A stretch of 64,000 nt of DNA. It comes from Toxorhynchites rutilus septentrionalis. Lineage: Eukaryota; Arthropoda; Insecta; Diptera; Culicidae. Under the pieces are notes generated by a model that saw only the letters and a list, made by a program, of their open reading frames with translations, was not told the origin of the DNA and ran no database searches. The stretch covers positions 110,977,216-111,041,215 of the forward strand of contig NC_073745.1 in assembly GCF_029784135.1 (NCBI RefSeq), in the 5' to 3' direction. Of this stretch, positions 11,397 through 23,400 are shown one piece after another. Position 1 is the stretch's first letter. The number at the start of each line of letters is the position of its first letter. The position numbers were made by a program, and so were the translations under genes.

Positions 11397-12024
11397 GCGT
11401 TCATGGCCAGAACCTCAACTGTTCAACTATCTAACTGAAAATGATTAATGGATATCAGTGTGACACATAATAGAGTGGAATGATAGACAAAGTATAGGTA
11501 GATCGGTAAACAAAAAAAAATATATCGTCATTGATTACATTGAATATGAAGAAGAAACCAGAAATGTTGAAAATACGTAAGATTTCGCTATACTTTGAGG
11601 GAAAAGCCACGTGAAATCATAAAGCTGCTTCATTGTTAATGAATAGCTATAGTATTGTAAGTCATCGGGAGTAGTAGGTTTTTCGGTGAAATAATGTTCG
11701 TATGCAGACTATATTTTACGTCACAAACACTGACACTGTGGGCCGTGATAATACCACCTTGATATCGCTGAAAAAATGATTTTCTAAAATAATGGGCCTT
11801 ATTCCCGCATAAACGCACTTATTGTGCTTGCACAGCACATGTACAGGAACAGGAAAACAACTGTACATAGCAAGAGTATAAAAGACGTCATTCGCGATTT
11901 TTATTTCAGTATCGCTTCAGGAAAAATACATTCAACAGCCTTTTTAAGAATGAAAGCTCAAATTTTCGGTTTAGCTTATTCAAGGTTGGAAGAGACCTGC
12001 GTCTAAACTTTGCAAACCATAAGT
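11397..12024. other. Unassigned interval
   Basis: No coding frame longer than ~60 codons and no recognised repeat. Confidence 0.5.
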
Positions 12025-13525
12025 CTTTTTCAGAGTCTGTCTGTCTGTCTGATTCTTATGAACTCGGAAACTACTGAACCGATCAACATGAAAATTTGTA
12101 TGTAGGGGTTTTTGGGCCTGGGGAAGGTTTTCGTGATAGTTTAATACCCCTCCCCCCTCTTTAAGGGGGGGCTGCCATACAAATTAAACATAAATGTCTG
12201 CATTACTCGAGAATTACTCAAGAACATGAAACCAAATTAGGCATACGGAGGTTTTAGGGTGCAATAAATGTTTCTTTGGTGGTTAGACTCTCCACCTCCC
12301 TCTCTAAGGGGTGCTGTCATACAAATGAAACACAAATTTCGACATAACACGTGAACTGATCAAGAAAATGGAACCAAATTAGGCATATGGAGATTTGAGG
12401 GTGCAATAAATGATTCTATGATGGTTAGACTCTCCACCCCCCTCTCTAAGGAGGGGCTGCCATACAAATGAAACAAAAATTTCTGCATTATCCGAGAATT
12501 ATTCAAGAAAATGAAACCAAATTAGGCATATTGAGGTTTCAGAGTGCATTAAATGTTTTTATGGTAGTAAGATTTTTCACCATCCTCTCTAAGGGGGGGG
12601 GGGTATTGGACTTCCATACAAATGATACACAAATTTCTGCATAATTTGAGAACTAATTAAGCAAATGGAATCAAATTAAGCATATGTAGGTTCTACGGTG
12701 CAATAAATGTTTTAATGATGGTTAGACTCTCCACCCCCCTCTTTAAGGGAGGGCTGTCATACTAATGAATCACAAATTTCTGCATTACTCGCGAATTAAT
12801 CAAGCAAAGGAAACCAAATTTGCCATATGGAGGTTTTAGGGTGCAATAAATATTTCTATGGTGGTTAGACTCTCCACTCCACTCTCTAAGGGGGGCTGTC
12901 ATACAAATGTAACACAAATTTCTGCATTACTCGAGAATTAACCAATCATACGAAACCAAATTTGGCATGTGGAGGTTGTGGAGGCAATTGAAAATTTTCA
13001 GAGAACTCTGAAGGGAAAAGGGAAAATTCAGAAAATTAAATTCGCATATGTTTGCGCTAGCGAAAATGATCTTTGTTCGAAATTGGAAATGGATTTTAAT
13101 GTGATAAAACGCACTCCTATATCTTCTTCTATCTATACCAAAAAGAAGGATCGTCGGATGTGTTGATAAGAGTAGCACTCGAGTAAGGCATTGTCCGATT
13201 CAGGGCTGTCTTTATTCTATCATATTTTCTGTATAAAACAATTATTCAATGTAACGGAAAAACATGTTATTTACAAGTGGTTGAAAAATCTTGAACGAGA
13301 ATTGTGTCTGAAAATAATCTGATTTTATAATGATGAGTTGTGTTAGAAATACTAGGAATTCTATAGTGGAAGGTAAATTCAACGGAGATGAATAGAAGAT
13401 CAATCAATGAACAGTTCTGCGATTAGACCCATGAACTTGCTCATAGTAAGAAAACGTGAATGTTGGAAGGTAACAAAAAACATTTTTTTTTGAGGACGAA
13501 GTTTGCCGGGTCAGCTAGTTTCAAA
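12025..13525 (+). mobile_element. Helitron-like/HINE-like repeat, copy 3 (longest)
   Basis: It starts with a short (TCTG)n run and a leader reading AACTCGGAAACTACTGAACCG. Six monomers of about 141-153 bp follow, recognisable by CATACAAATGAAACACAAATT at about 12,174, 12,318, 12,459, 12,612, 12,760 and 12,901. Next comes a unique tail (about 13,300-13,500) shared with 1330-1557, and the end GCCGGGTCAGCTAGT. A tetranucleotide leader, internal tandem units and a CTAGT end without TIRs match the layout of Helentron-associated interspersed elements. Assignment is by layout only. Confidence 0.6.
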
Positions 13526-14149
13526 TGAAAATGCAGAGAACAAACACTCCAACATGAGAGCGCATACTGTGGAGTGAAGAAATATTGCAATTTAGGCAAC
13601 TTATGGCAACTTTTTGACACAGTCAGAGCATTGTTCATAGCTTCAACTCCAAGATGGAACTCGATGAAATGATACAAAGCGTCGGTTTTCATTCCGTTTG
13701 GTAGAGAGCGCCAGCATACTTTTGTATCACACGCCCTAATTGTGCATTGCAAAATGTAGATTGAAATAGTTACCATTAAGCGGATTTAATGTTTCGTTCG
13801 TTAGTAATGTAGAACAATGGTGGTGATGGAACAACCATATAACCCCATTTGAAAGTGCATTTGTCAACAGGAAAAAGACCGCCTCGGTAGCTGTTAAGAT
13901 AGAAGGACATTGGTTGATCGGATGTCAAATATTTAACACTTTTTAACAGATAAAATTTAGTACAAATATTTCTTGCCAATCCTCAATTATCAACCATTAT
14001 CATCAATGTCACACAATGCCAACATGCATTAAACATTGGAAATGTGAAAATGTGAATAATGGAATGTGAAATTCAAAAAACAAAAAAAATGATAAAAGAT
14101 TAAAATTGTATTTTCTAGGGAATTATTTAATTAAATTAATACAAAATTA
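13526..14149 (-). other. Unassigned interval with a coding-like minus frame
   Basis: A minus-strand open frame (13,540-13,776) gives a non-repetitive peptide containing LPNGMKTDALYHFIEFHLG and several cysteines. It runs on into the Helitron-like terminus. I do not recognise it. The remainder shows nothing. Confidence 0.3.
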
Positions 14150-14345
14150 TTGAAAATCAATGTTCACTGGAAAACAAATTTACAAAAAGAAAAAAAATAT
14201 AATCAAAAAGATCGGATAGATCGAAAAGAAAAGATCGATTTTCGTGATTTTTTGGATCCATCCAAAAATGTATTGGCCATCGTTAGCTACTACTTTTTCC
14301 CATCTTTCTGGCAGTTTACGGATTTTGTCTTGAAAATAGCATTCA
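14150..14345 (-). pseudogene. Mariner transposase C-terminal scrap
   Basis: On the minus strand the sequence reads KLPERWEKVVANDGQYIF, the characteristic C-terminal segment of mariner transposases. The flanks are degenerate and no TIR was found, so this is a small fossil. Confidence 0.65.
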
Positions 14346-14609
14346 TCTTTTGAAGCCGAGAATGAATCTAGTCACTAATTTTTCATAACCTATCGAGGAC
14401 TGAAATTAGATGGTATGTTTTATCGGTTTGATTTGATCAAATCCGAAAAAAATCGTATCCAATACACATTTCTTTTTTTTCTTTTTAGTTTGGCATGATG
14501 CGCTTCAAAATTTTCTAAAATGAACCACTAAACTTGGGGGTTCTCTAGTGAAAATGGCACAAGTTAGTACCTGGTTATATTGCCAATTACTAAGATATGG
14601 GTATTGGGT

Positions 14610-15665
14610 ATAGGTTTCTTGCCCGCGGAAATCGAATATCGTATTCCGATGTAATTTTGGATGGTGACTTGCGGTTCGTTAAAAACGGATCTAAAAGACC
14701 GGAAATGGCATGAAATCAATACGCACCGAGAATGGTAGTGTTAGCATGTATCCCCGGTTGCGTGGAGAAGTATGAAAAAATGAAATAAAGATTTATAGTG
14801 AGCAGATAGGATTTAAGCCAGAGGGAGATAATGTTAGAGTGGGAAGAACTTAGCGTTAGAGCGACGCGTGTGGTGTTAGACAAAAAAGTGCACATACAAA
14901 TGCACACGCAAACGTCAACGATCAACGGTCATCGTCAACAAGTATGCGTACATGCACACCGATGCATACATATAGTTAATCAAAAGTTTCTGATAGCAAA
15001 ATCAAATGCGTTCCACCGGCAATGAGCGCCGCTCGATGAGCTAGGATTGTGCGAGTCATTGATGGCAAACACCAGAGTGAAGAATTATGATGTAAAAACT
15101 GGGTGTCGATCCTCCCCAACTTTTCCCGATTAACGGCATGCCGTGTACTTCAGGTAACAGGTAAATTCAATTCATATAGCTTAGTTTGATGAACATACCA
15201 TAACAAATTAAAATTGCCTTGTCTCGAAATGTTCCACAATTCTGAAGAGGATTGAACTTATTTTGCATACAGGTCAAAAATATTTCTTCTCTGTTTCTTC
15301 AGCAATGAAATCGCAAAATGGCGCTAAAATGCTAGAACGAAGAGAACAAGAAATAAGTCACAATATTATAAAATTGTCAGCGTTATTACACCTTTCATTT
15401 AACACTTCATATTGAAAATTCAGTAGGAAGCACCGTTACAAAGAGATGGAGTAGGTTCAGGACCACCGGTCGCGTTTGGACCACATTCCACTATAGGATG
15501 GACCTTTGGAAGGGGCAGGGGAGATCTCAGAGGAAATTTTCTCAATTTCACTTTAACATCATTTACAATTTCGAAATCGTGTGATTTATACATGGAAACG
15601 AGAAAAAAAAACTGTTTTAGTGAGTCAAAAAGTTGTTACGTCACGCTGGAATGGGTCATTATCGT
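14610..15665. mobile_element. Unclassified repeat family D, copy 1
   Basis: It is collinear with 30,755-31,465 plus 34,231-34,458. Shared blocks include CGTATTCCGATG, GTTCGTTAAAAACGGA, CAAATGCACACGCAAAC, ATGGCGCTAAAATGCTAG and GGGGAGATCTCAGAGGAAA. The right end (about 15,540-15,665) carries TTGTTACGTCACGCTGGAATGGGTC, which also forms the inverted ends of the element at 30,329-34,968. It is non-coding. It may be the interior of that TIR element. Confidence 0.6.
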
Positions 15666-18189
15666 ATGATACCTTCTAAAATACGCATGTACCAATATAA
15701 GCCGATAGAACTTTCCTCGACGAAAACAATCTTATAGCACTAAAGTTTAGAACATACATTAATAGACAAATTCACTCGATTTAATAAAGCATAAAACCCA
15801 CAAAACTCATGAGAATCGTTTTAAATTTTACAATGAGTACAATAATCGGAAGTAAATTCGATATATTGTCAATCCAGTTCTACCGTATGCCCAATCAATC
15901 CACTCGTTTCCATCACCTTAGTTTGGTTAGCCGCGAACTGTGTCATCATATCCGAATTTTCGTGGGAAACTTGTCACTTTCGGAAGAAATATGAAGTGTG
16001 AAGCAGACAGTCAGCGCGGCTTCCCATGGGAGGAATTTATTTATGTTTGCTTTCTGCCATATCGAATATATCACTCTTGTGTGTACCAGAAAATTTGTCC
16101 GATGACAAGAAAACTGTCCGTTCGAATTTAAGGCGTGTCTGGTCGGAATGAGGGGAACAAAACTGTCACCTAGATGTTAATTCGATGAACAATTATACGG
16201 CGAGCGTTTGGAACCAACCGGGACTATTCCCAGCCACGAACCGGTGAGATACCGCTGTGCAACATTAATCGTGGCTCAATATGTAGTAAGTGGCAACAGT
16301 GAACAGGATTAACTATTGGACCAGTTCACGAGTTCCATTCACATGCTCAACAAGCCCCAACATCGAACCATTCCAGAAAGTTGTATACGCTTATCCGGAG
16401 TCGGAATAAGAATGTGTCACGTTGAAAACAGATCGTTTTACATCGATAATTGCACCTATCTACACACGCCGTTCAAATGGTTTCCCCCTCAAGTCCAGAA
16501 GTCAGAGAACGACGACAACAACAACCTCTTCGGGAGCCACCAAAACGGAGCTACAATTAAGAACAAACAGGCACTGTCACCGGTACTGCCCTCAGTTTGA
16601 CTTCCCTGTCCTCGCACTGTACAACTATAAACCAGCCGAGTCAAGTTTCAAACTGGAGTTGCTTGTCTCTCTCTCCATTTCTCACGTTTTTTCCTTCAAC
16701 ATTTAATAAGATTTTAATTAGACTTGATTTCGATTCGATTCCCAATAACTTCCAGATTGTTCAGATGGGCAGATAAGCGGAATGAGAAATTTAAACTGTT
16801 TCCTTGCGGTTCGGTTCGTATGTTGAGTGCGTGGACATTTACCTCCCGAAGGAGCATTACTGGCTTTTGGTTGGTAGACTCGTGTGCGAACACTACCGGA
16901 TGGGGTGCGTTGGCTCGAGTTGAGATGGATATGAGAAAAAAAATCTTAGCGAGGAAGGTTACCTTGTTTGAACGCTAAGATCCCTCCAAAAAATCTCACA
17001 TTTTGCAGTCCGCCTTTTCCTACGGATCGCAGCTAATAGTGACACTTTTGTGGACAATTTTTCTGCAGTTCTTCTGATTTTATTCATTTGAACTAAATGA
17101 TCTTACCTGTTGCCGTAACTTGAGCATGCTGAGTGCAAGTAGCAGCAGCAGCAACCGAACAACCTTTATTGTGGCATGTTTGTACGCCGAGCATCGTGCC
17201 AAAAGTGGACTAATCTACAGCTTATCGCGAATCTGGTGAGTCGAGGTCGTAGGATTCCACCGCTTTCGACAGATAGCTGTGCATCCATCCTGGGGACTGC
17301 TTGCAGGGAAAGCAGAAGAACTTTGGTGGCGCCAACCGGTCGATTCCGGTGCCAGCACAATCCCACTCTACTGTGGGCCATGATTGTGCGGTTGGATCGA
17401 AACGGTAGCACCAAACCAGCATACAATTGCTGATAATTCTCGACCTGAACATTGCGCGGAAACAAACAAACACACACACACACGAGCCTCGATGGCCTAG
17501 TATTCCGACATCGGATGCTGCGACCACCCAGAAGTCGTGCCTTCGTCGTGCGCTTGCTTGGAAGTGCACATTGCGCACAAGTTGACATCCAGCAAATAGC
17601 ACTCGAAATTCTAATAACAATAAACCTCTTCTTTCCCACATGTTAGACCCAGTTAGTACGGGTGGTGGAGGGGAACGAAACAGCAGTCAAGATGATTCAC
17701 GCGAGTGACCATAGGGGCCTCGGCTGGCGAAAGCTCTTGTAAATGCAAATGTCGCACTTGTGTGCGCCAGACTTTTCCCATATTGCACTTGACTGGAATG
17801 CCATCGCTACTGCTGGTGGCGGATGGCGCAATTATTAAAATACATGAATTATGGTTTTGGATAAAATTCCAATTCTTAATAATTCCTCAGAAAACGTCTT
17901 TCTCGTGAGCAGAGCAACCATATGAATGACCGATTGATCATTTCAGACAAAATTAACCCCTTCCCGTATTATTTAATATGTGACGTGACATCAAGTGATT
18001 TCACTAGCTTGCTAAGCGGTCTAGCGCCTTAGTTATTCAAGTACCCACGAGTGAGACTCGATGTTGTACGGGAAAGGGTTAATAATCAACAATGTAAACG
18101 CGATATTCAACATGAAATAGTTGGTTTAGTCCCAAACTTCCGCGACTACTTTGATAATTGTTGGCACTCAGCGAAGCTAAGAAGGATTA
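15666..18189. other. Low-copy DNA without a convincing gene
   Basis: No sequence shared with other parts of the window was noticed. Overlapping open frames exist at 17,166-17,641 on both strands, but they show no domain, no consistent frame preference and a (CA)n-coded Cys-Val run, so I do not call a gene. The less AT-rich composition at 16.2-17.7 kb is compatible with intronic or regulatory host DNA. Confidence 0.4.
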
Positions 18190-18660
18190 AGGAGTTATTA
18201 TAATAGGAGTAGGTAGGTATTTAATAGGTAAGTTTCTTCTTTATTTTTTTCAACAATTAATGCTTTATTCTGCAAAATGGTTACAATTATTGCCCATCGC
18301 TTCACAACTTTTTCCCATCTTTCTGACAATTCAAGGATCCCTTTGCGGAAATAATCGAATCGATCCAATTTTTGACTTCATTTTACAATCTTCTCTTGGT
18401 CCCAATTTCTCATCAATCATGGAGTTTTGCAATGCGAGAAAAAGATGGTAATCGCTTGGTGCCAGATCCGAACTATATGATGGATGCATTAAAACATTTC
18501 AATCAAGTTCCTGGAGTTTCTGGCGAATCACTATAGACATTTGTGGCTTGATGGAACACAACACTTCTGTTGGCCAATTCTGGACGTTTCTGGTCGTTCG
18601 ATGGCTTATAACGGACCAGTTGTTGACAGTGGTGATCTGAATTTAGTGTATTGTACTAAA
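18190..18660 (-). pseudogene. Mariner transposase fossil
   Basis: Read on the minus strand it preserves VVFHQ (remnant of the second catalytic block), then MHPSYSSDLAPSDYHLF, the diagnostic mariner DD34D third-Asp block, then ALQNSMIDEKLG, and a degenerate C-terminus near 18,290. Frameshifts and stops are frequent. No TIRs are recognisable. It is the same lineage as the split mariner at 28,027-35,212. Confidence 0.8.
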
Positions 18661-19423
18661 ACATATGTTTTTAAAATAATTTATAACTTATATGAATATT
18701 TTTTTCGTTCAATTTTGCTTTTATAATAATGGTAGAATGGATATTAAAAATATTCTTTGTTTTTTTGGGGCTCGAAATCCGAAATCGAAGATCCGAACTC
18801 AACATACTTATTTTTTTATTATTGATTATCAGGTAGAATTACGCGAGTGTGTCTTTAAGAAATAAGTCTTGCCTCAAAGCAATACCGCGACTAGTTAGCT
18901 GAAAAACAGGTTGAATAAGATCGGAAGCTTGAAAGATTGGGGTAGCGACTAGTTAATTTGGTGTGAAATTTTGCATAACGTTTACTGGAATCGATAGGAG
19001 AAAGATTGTTCGAGGACCATTTCTAAGCACTCTTAAGGTCAAAATAGTTTATTTTCCTTCTATTTTCTATAAGTTTTGCTAACACATGGATGAAGTAGAA
19101 TTTAGAAACCAGATGCCAAATTGTTACTAGATGGATAGACATTTGTGTAAATCCCAATAACCCTCTGTTTGATATTCTACTTCTCATATGGGGTATTTTG
19201 AATCCAGCTCCATAACTTGTGCTAGCGGGCGCGTATTAGACGAGATTTCATCTGGCAATCCATCAGCCGATAACGATTATATTCTGTACCGAGTCAGCCG
19301 AACTGTCAGTTCCAAATTGTACACACATCAAAGCGGTAGTAAAATTCATTTCGATTGAGTGAATGTTAAAAGGTGTTTCCTGTGAAAGAAATACATAGGA
19401 AGTTAAAGTTAAAGTGACTTGTT
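18661..19423. other. Unassigned interval
   Basis: AT-rich, with no repeat or coding frame recognised. Confidence 0.45.
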
Positions 19424-19429
19424 ACTCAC

Positions 19430-19512
19430 CTGGAATACGCTGGAATTAGCCGTCGTTACACTAATACTTACCTGCCTCGCTGATCGCCGTAACTGTTGCT
19501 GTTTTGTAGAAC
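19430..19512 (-). other. Possible cassette exon with two alternative donors
   Basis: On the minus strand a pyrimidine-rich acceptor (CCTTTCTTTTCAG, ending at 19,513) is followed by 41 nt and a consensus donor GTAAGTAT (exon 19,472-19,512). After 42 more nt there is a second strong donor, GTGAGTAA (exon 19,430-19,512). The 42-nt extension keeps phase and one frame is open across both forms (STKQQQLRRSARQ and onward). A third donor-like site, GCAG before GTGAGTTG, lies at 19,536-19,541 next to the Transib-like insertion. This may be a piece of a host gene, but it has no homology support. Confidence 0.3.
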
Positions 19513-19550
19513 CTGAAAAGAAAGGAAAAAGTTTCAACTCACCTGCGTCG

Positions 19551-20410
19551 CACAGTGGTCACTCAGAAATTCCAGGTGGCATTAAATAGAAAAATGAACA
19601 ACAGTGCCTGACCGAATGAATGGTCTAGTTTTGTTCTATAACCTTCAAGGCATCTAGTATCACATATGGCAACAGTGTTCGTGACCGATTTTCGTTGCGA
19701 CAACGACGTGGCAACGTAGTGTTTGATGCAGTGAACCAGTGAATGCATGTTCTTCAAATTTCGCACAAGTATTACAAAATACTTAAAAAAAATAATGTGA
19801 TGGTGTTCTGGATAGAGAAATTTATTTATATTTATTTATTTATATTTAAAATTATTTATTTATTTCGAATTTGTATTCCGTTTTTGGTTTAAAAAATTTT
19901 GAAGCTGTGAAATGAGTATTTGAAAGTAAGTACATTTTCAACATTGTATTTATACAAAAGTAGACCTACAAAAAATCTCTAAATACCTCCAAAGTTGTTT
20001 ATAACAAAATGTCTTCCTTAGGGTCCCCTCTGAACTTTCCCTTCATGATTTCTGGCCACTTCTGACCACTTTGCGAAAAAATGCCATAAATACTTTGATA
20101 CCCCACAAGTGGTTTTCGATTTTTTTTAATTTTATCCCCTCCCCCTGTACCATCTTTTGGGTTTTGGGTAAAAAGAATATTGAAAACGTTTTCAGGAAGT
20201 TGAAAAACATCTTTTTAGAAACCTCGTGCGTGTTTTTTTTCGAAACTTTTGAATTTTATCCTCTCTTTCAACCTTTGCTGTTGGGGTTCATAACAGAAAA
20301 GACTCAAAAATAGATTCAGCACCTTCGAAAACCCCCGTATACCAAATTTCAAGGCATTTCCATTCATTTTTCTGTTTAATGCCACCTAGAGTTTCTGAGG
20401 CACCACTGTG
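19551..20410. mobile_element. Transib-like MITE, CACAGTG termini, CGTCG target duplication
   Basis: The left end reads CACAGTGGTCACTCAGAAA. The reverse complement of the right end reads CACAGTGGTGCCTCAGAAA. The inverted similarity extends about 50 bp through GGTGGCATTAAA and AGAAAAATGAA. The direct duplication CGTCG flanks it at 19,546-19,550 and 20,411-20,415. A CACWRTG-type terminus with a 5-bp GC-rich duplication is the signature of the Transib superfamily, whose transposase is related to RAG1. The 860-bp interior is AT-rich and non-coding, so the element would depend on an autonomous Transib elsewhere. Confidence 0.75.
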
Positions 20411-20479
20411 CGTCGTCTGCTACTGCTGTTGTTACCGAGTTATAGAGACTATAAATACACAACGTAGGATTTTTTGGCG

Positions 20480-20625
20480 TGCTACCGTGGCCGAGTGGTT
20501 AGCGTCACACCTAACATGCCGGGGGTTCGGGTTCGATTCCCGTTCTGGACAGGGGAATTTTTCATCAAAGAAATTTCCTGCGTCTTGCACTGTGGTCACG
20601 CGTATTCTAGAGCTTTCTTGCAGAC
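20480..20625 (+). mobile_element. tRNA-derived SINE, truncated
   Basis: The head resembles a tRNA with a split Pol III promoter: an A-box-like GTGGCCGAGTGGTTAGCG and a B box GGTTCGATTCC spaced as in a tRNA. The body (GGGGAATTTTTCATCAAAG ... GTGGTCACGCGTATTC) matches the minus-strand copy at 47,721-48,001 and then diverges at about 20,630, so this copy lacks its 3' tail. It is not a functional tRNA: no CCA-compatible acceptor pairing follows. Confidence 0.75.
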
Positions 20626-20689
20626 AGTATATTGAATCTCTCCAATTAATTCGGTCATTTGATCTTGTTACGATGTAGCTTTTATATAT

Positions 20690-21303
20690 CTTTTCGCAAA
20701 ATACGCCACAATTAGGTTTGGGAGATGCCCAATTCATGAAAAAGCCGTGCAATTGACTGATTTGGGTATCGGTTGCGATATCTTCGTTGCTTCGTGCAGG
20801 GCAGCTTCTCATTTGTGCCATCTTCTAAAGTACTCTGCGATTTAGCGCTGGCTGCTGCCGGTCTTGGACATTTTGCGCATGACCATCCGCTGTGTTTTCG
20901 TGAAATTATGCGAGCGACCCATTTTTAATTGACTGTAACTAGAATTCGAGAATTAAAACTTTACATTCTTCTTGTTTACATGATAAATACTTACCAGGAT
21001 CCGAAAAACACAAAATGCCACCGAGAAACAATCAAATTTCTTCAAAAATCAGTCGAAACAACACTCGAAACAGCCGAAAGTGGAACTGGTTCTGAATTTT
21101 GTCACGTCATTTTAGTTGTTAAGTATGTTTAAAACGCATTTTAATGAATGACTATTGTTTTAACTACAGATGTTATACGTTTCATTGAAAAATACATATA
21201 CATTATTATAAATATATTGAAGCACTGGATTGGATTATTTCTAAAAGTTTTGTCACTTTCTTTTTCTGTTAAAGAGTGGTCTTAATGTTTGCCCGACACT
21301 GTA
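20690..21303 (-). mobile_element. Tc1-like transposon remnant (5' part)
   Basis: The right end, read on the minus strand, is a Tc1-type terminus, TACAGTGTCGGGCAAAC. About 380 nt inward a degenerate frame reads KTQRMVMRKMSKTGSSQR followed by a stop and IAEYF, resembling the N-terminal helix-turn-helix of Tc1 transposases. The catalytic part and the other TIR are absent. Confidence 0.6.
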
Positions 21304-21720
21304 TATGTAGATTTCAACATCAGCAAAATATGTAGACGAATTGAAAAAAGTACTGATCTTGTAATTCAGTCTTAAGTTTCAGTGAAAGTCATAATTTTAA
21401 AAGTTTTGAGAAACTTTCATAAAATTTTCTAATTTGAGGAAAGTTGAGGAAATTTGAGATTTTTTTTTTACATCCAACACCCGGGAACGCGAAGAAAACG
21501 AACAAATGTCACCAATCAAACCCATTAATAAAACTTTGTACACATAAATTGCTCACGGAGAACGATGATGTTCATGCCATCATTTGCCTGCAGCTTTACA
21601 CGAGCCTATCTTGTCACCCGGTGGAGATTACTCCTCGCCTAAGCATTGTCACCGCCAGCACCAATTAGTCATCTAATGATATATAATCCTTTTCTAAATA
21701 GTGTCGTTCGGTTTTCACGC
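21304..21720. other. Unassigned interval
   Basis: AT-rich; nothing recognised. Confidence 0.45.
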
Positions 21721-21729
21721 GCCTTACCG

Positions 21730-21935
21730 CGAGGAAAAATCTCCTACTAGACTGTGGCGGAGCGACCCGCATCGGTTCGAGTCCGGTTGAATTCCTCCTT
21801 CATCCACGTCTCGCCTAGGTCCGCCGCTTAGGCTCTCCCAGGGCGAAACGAGCTCACCTCCGCGAGTCTCACGCCGAAAACCAACAAACGAACGAACGAA
21901 CGAACGGACAAACAAACAAACAAACAAGACGCGTC
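21730..21935 (+). mobile_element. Possible SINE with a tetranucleotide tail
   Basis: A perfect B-box match (GGTTCGAGTCC at about 21,774) is preceded by an A-box-like TGGCGGAGCGA only ~20 nt upstream, shorter than in a tRNA. A GC-rich ~110-bp body follows, then a tail of AACG repeats passing into AAAC repeats (21,886-21,930). SINEs often end in short tandem repeats, but no second copy is present here. Confidence 0.35.
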
Positions 21936-21949
21936 GTAACGACGTCTTC

Positions 21950-22769
21950 AAATATCGCCTTATAAATGATGATCATAGTCTAAGATGACTTTTATAAATA
22001 AGAATATTATTCTAATTCATAAAAATTACATTTCATTAATTTTATTAACATTATCATTATTCCCGCTCGAGTCGATTTTATGGAAATGGAGGTACCGTTC
22101 ATACGAGCCAACCCAGTGGAGCGAGTGGAGCTTCGGGGTTAACAGTTCTCGGGGTTCTCGTTGGAAACCATCTCACGCTTGCTTTCGATTCGAATGCAGG
22201 AAACAGAAATGAAATGTCAACTGAAAATGGGTGTATGAAAATCGAAACCTGGCGACGGCGACGACGACGGGGAAGACGTCGAACATATCATATTATGATG
22301 GCAGCCGACGGTCCCAGTTCATGAATTATATCGGGTACTGAGAGGTGTATTGGCGGGGAGGACCACACACCGCCAGTGGGATCTTTTCGTCTTGCTCAAA
22401 CCGATTTTAGCTCGGATCTTTCAACCTGTGATTGATTCTATGAGCGTTTATGGCTCACGTCGTAATGTATTGAAATCGAATTCGTTCATCGTTTGTGAGG
22501 TTACACGAAGAAAGTTTCAGTTTGGGGTAAGGTACACTAGGCTGTGTCTATGGGAAACAGCTTCCGCACTCATTTCGTATCTGTGGTTGACGGGATTTAT
22601 TATTTATGGTTTTCTGGTTACAATAGAACGCGAACGCATATATAGCCATTCCATGCCACACCGATATAGTGGTTCTTAGACTTCCATCAAAATTAATAGT
22701 TTTGTTCCTTATCGCAAAATATTTGACCCGTATTTTTTTATTTTTTCGCAAGGGTGACTATTTCGATTT
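21950..22769. other. Low-copy interval, locally GC-rich
   Basis: It contains a (GACGGC/GACGAC)-rich stretch near 22,250-22,280. No gene can be supported. Confidence 0.4.
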
Positions 22770-23400
22770 TAGGGTGGCCCGAAAATAAGTTTTTTCCTAT
22801 TTTTTTTTCCAAAAATTAATTTTTTTTTCAAATTTACAACTTTTTAACCACTGGACCGAATTAGATGATCGATATCAAATTGAAGTTAATTAGCTGGAGA
22901 AATATTACACTTGCAAAAATTTTGGGTTTTGTTTCCGTAATCATTGATTGTATTTGTTTTTCATAGTTTACATAGTTTCCGGACCAAGGGCACTATATTT
23001 TTAAAATTTTTTTCTTGTAAGCTGAGGATTTTCTACATAATATGACCTGAAATCAGAGACGTGTTATTTTTTTGTTTTTGAGTTATCATTTTTCAAATTT
23101 ATCTTGTTTTTAGTTTCGTTCGATATTCCTATGCAACTAGACTAGATCCATGCGAATAGAATTTCATTTTTTTGCTATTATTTTGAAGAAGACTAGTTCA
23201 TTGACTTCAATTTAATATGCCGATTATCTGAGTCGGTTCAGTAGTTCAAAAGTAATGAATTTTTGAAAAACGTTATTTTTTGGAAAAAAAATCAAAAGTG
23301 ATTTTTCAGACCATCGGTTAATTTTGAAAAATCATAACATTTGATAATAAAGGAAGGGATGTGATAACAGCTAACCTCTACCTGCCTATTTAGTTTTTAG
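22770..23400. mobile_element. Repeat family E, copy 1
   Basis: It begins with AGGGTGGCCCGAAAATAAG and is collinear with 48,002-48,520. Shared blocks include ACCGAATTAGATGATCG, GTCAATTAGCT-like, ATTGATTGTATTTGTTTTTC, and GACCATCGGTTAATTTTG near the end. It is non-coding. No inverted partner of the left end was found, so it appears truncated. Confidence 0.6.

Noticed and set aside
12100..12990. CRISPR-like or satellite array
   Set aside because: The ~145-bp monomers are contiguous with no unique spacers and share leader and end sequences with other dispersed copies.
16316..16706. Two overlapping 94-codon plus-strand frames
   Set aside because: Different frames over the same DNA, no recognised motif, no start or splice context.
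17166..17641. Overlapping 140-157-codon open frames on the minus strand
   Set aside because: Both strands and several frames are open at once. There is no domain, and part is a (CA)n-derived Cys-Val run. This is typical of chance frames in GC-richer DNA.
20480..20560. A functional tRNA gene
   Set aside because: It has A and B boxes, but the acceptor stem does not pair and the same sequence with a SINE body recurs at 47.7-48.0 kb.
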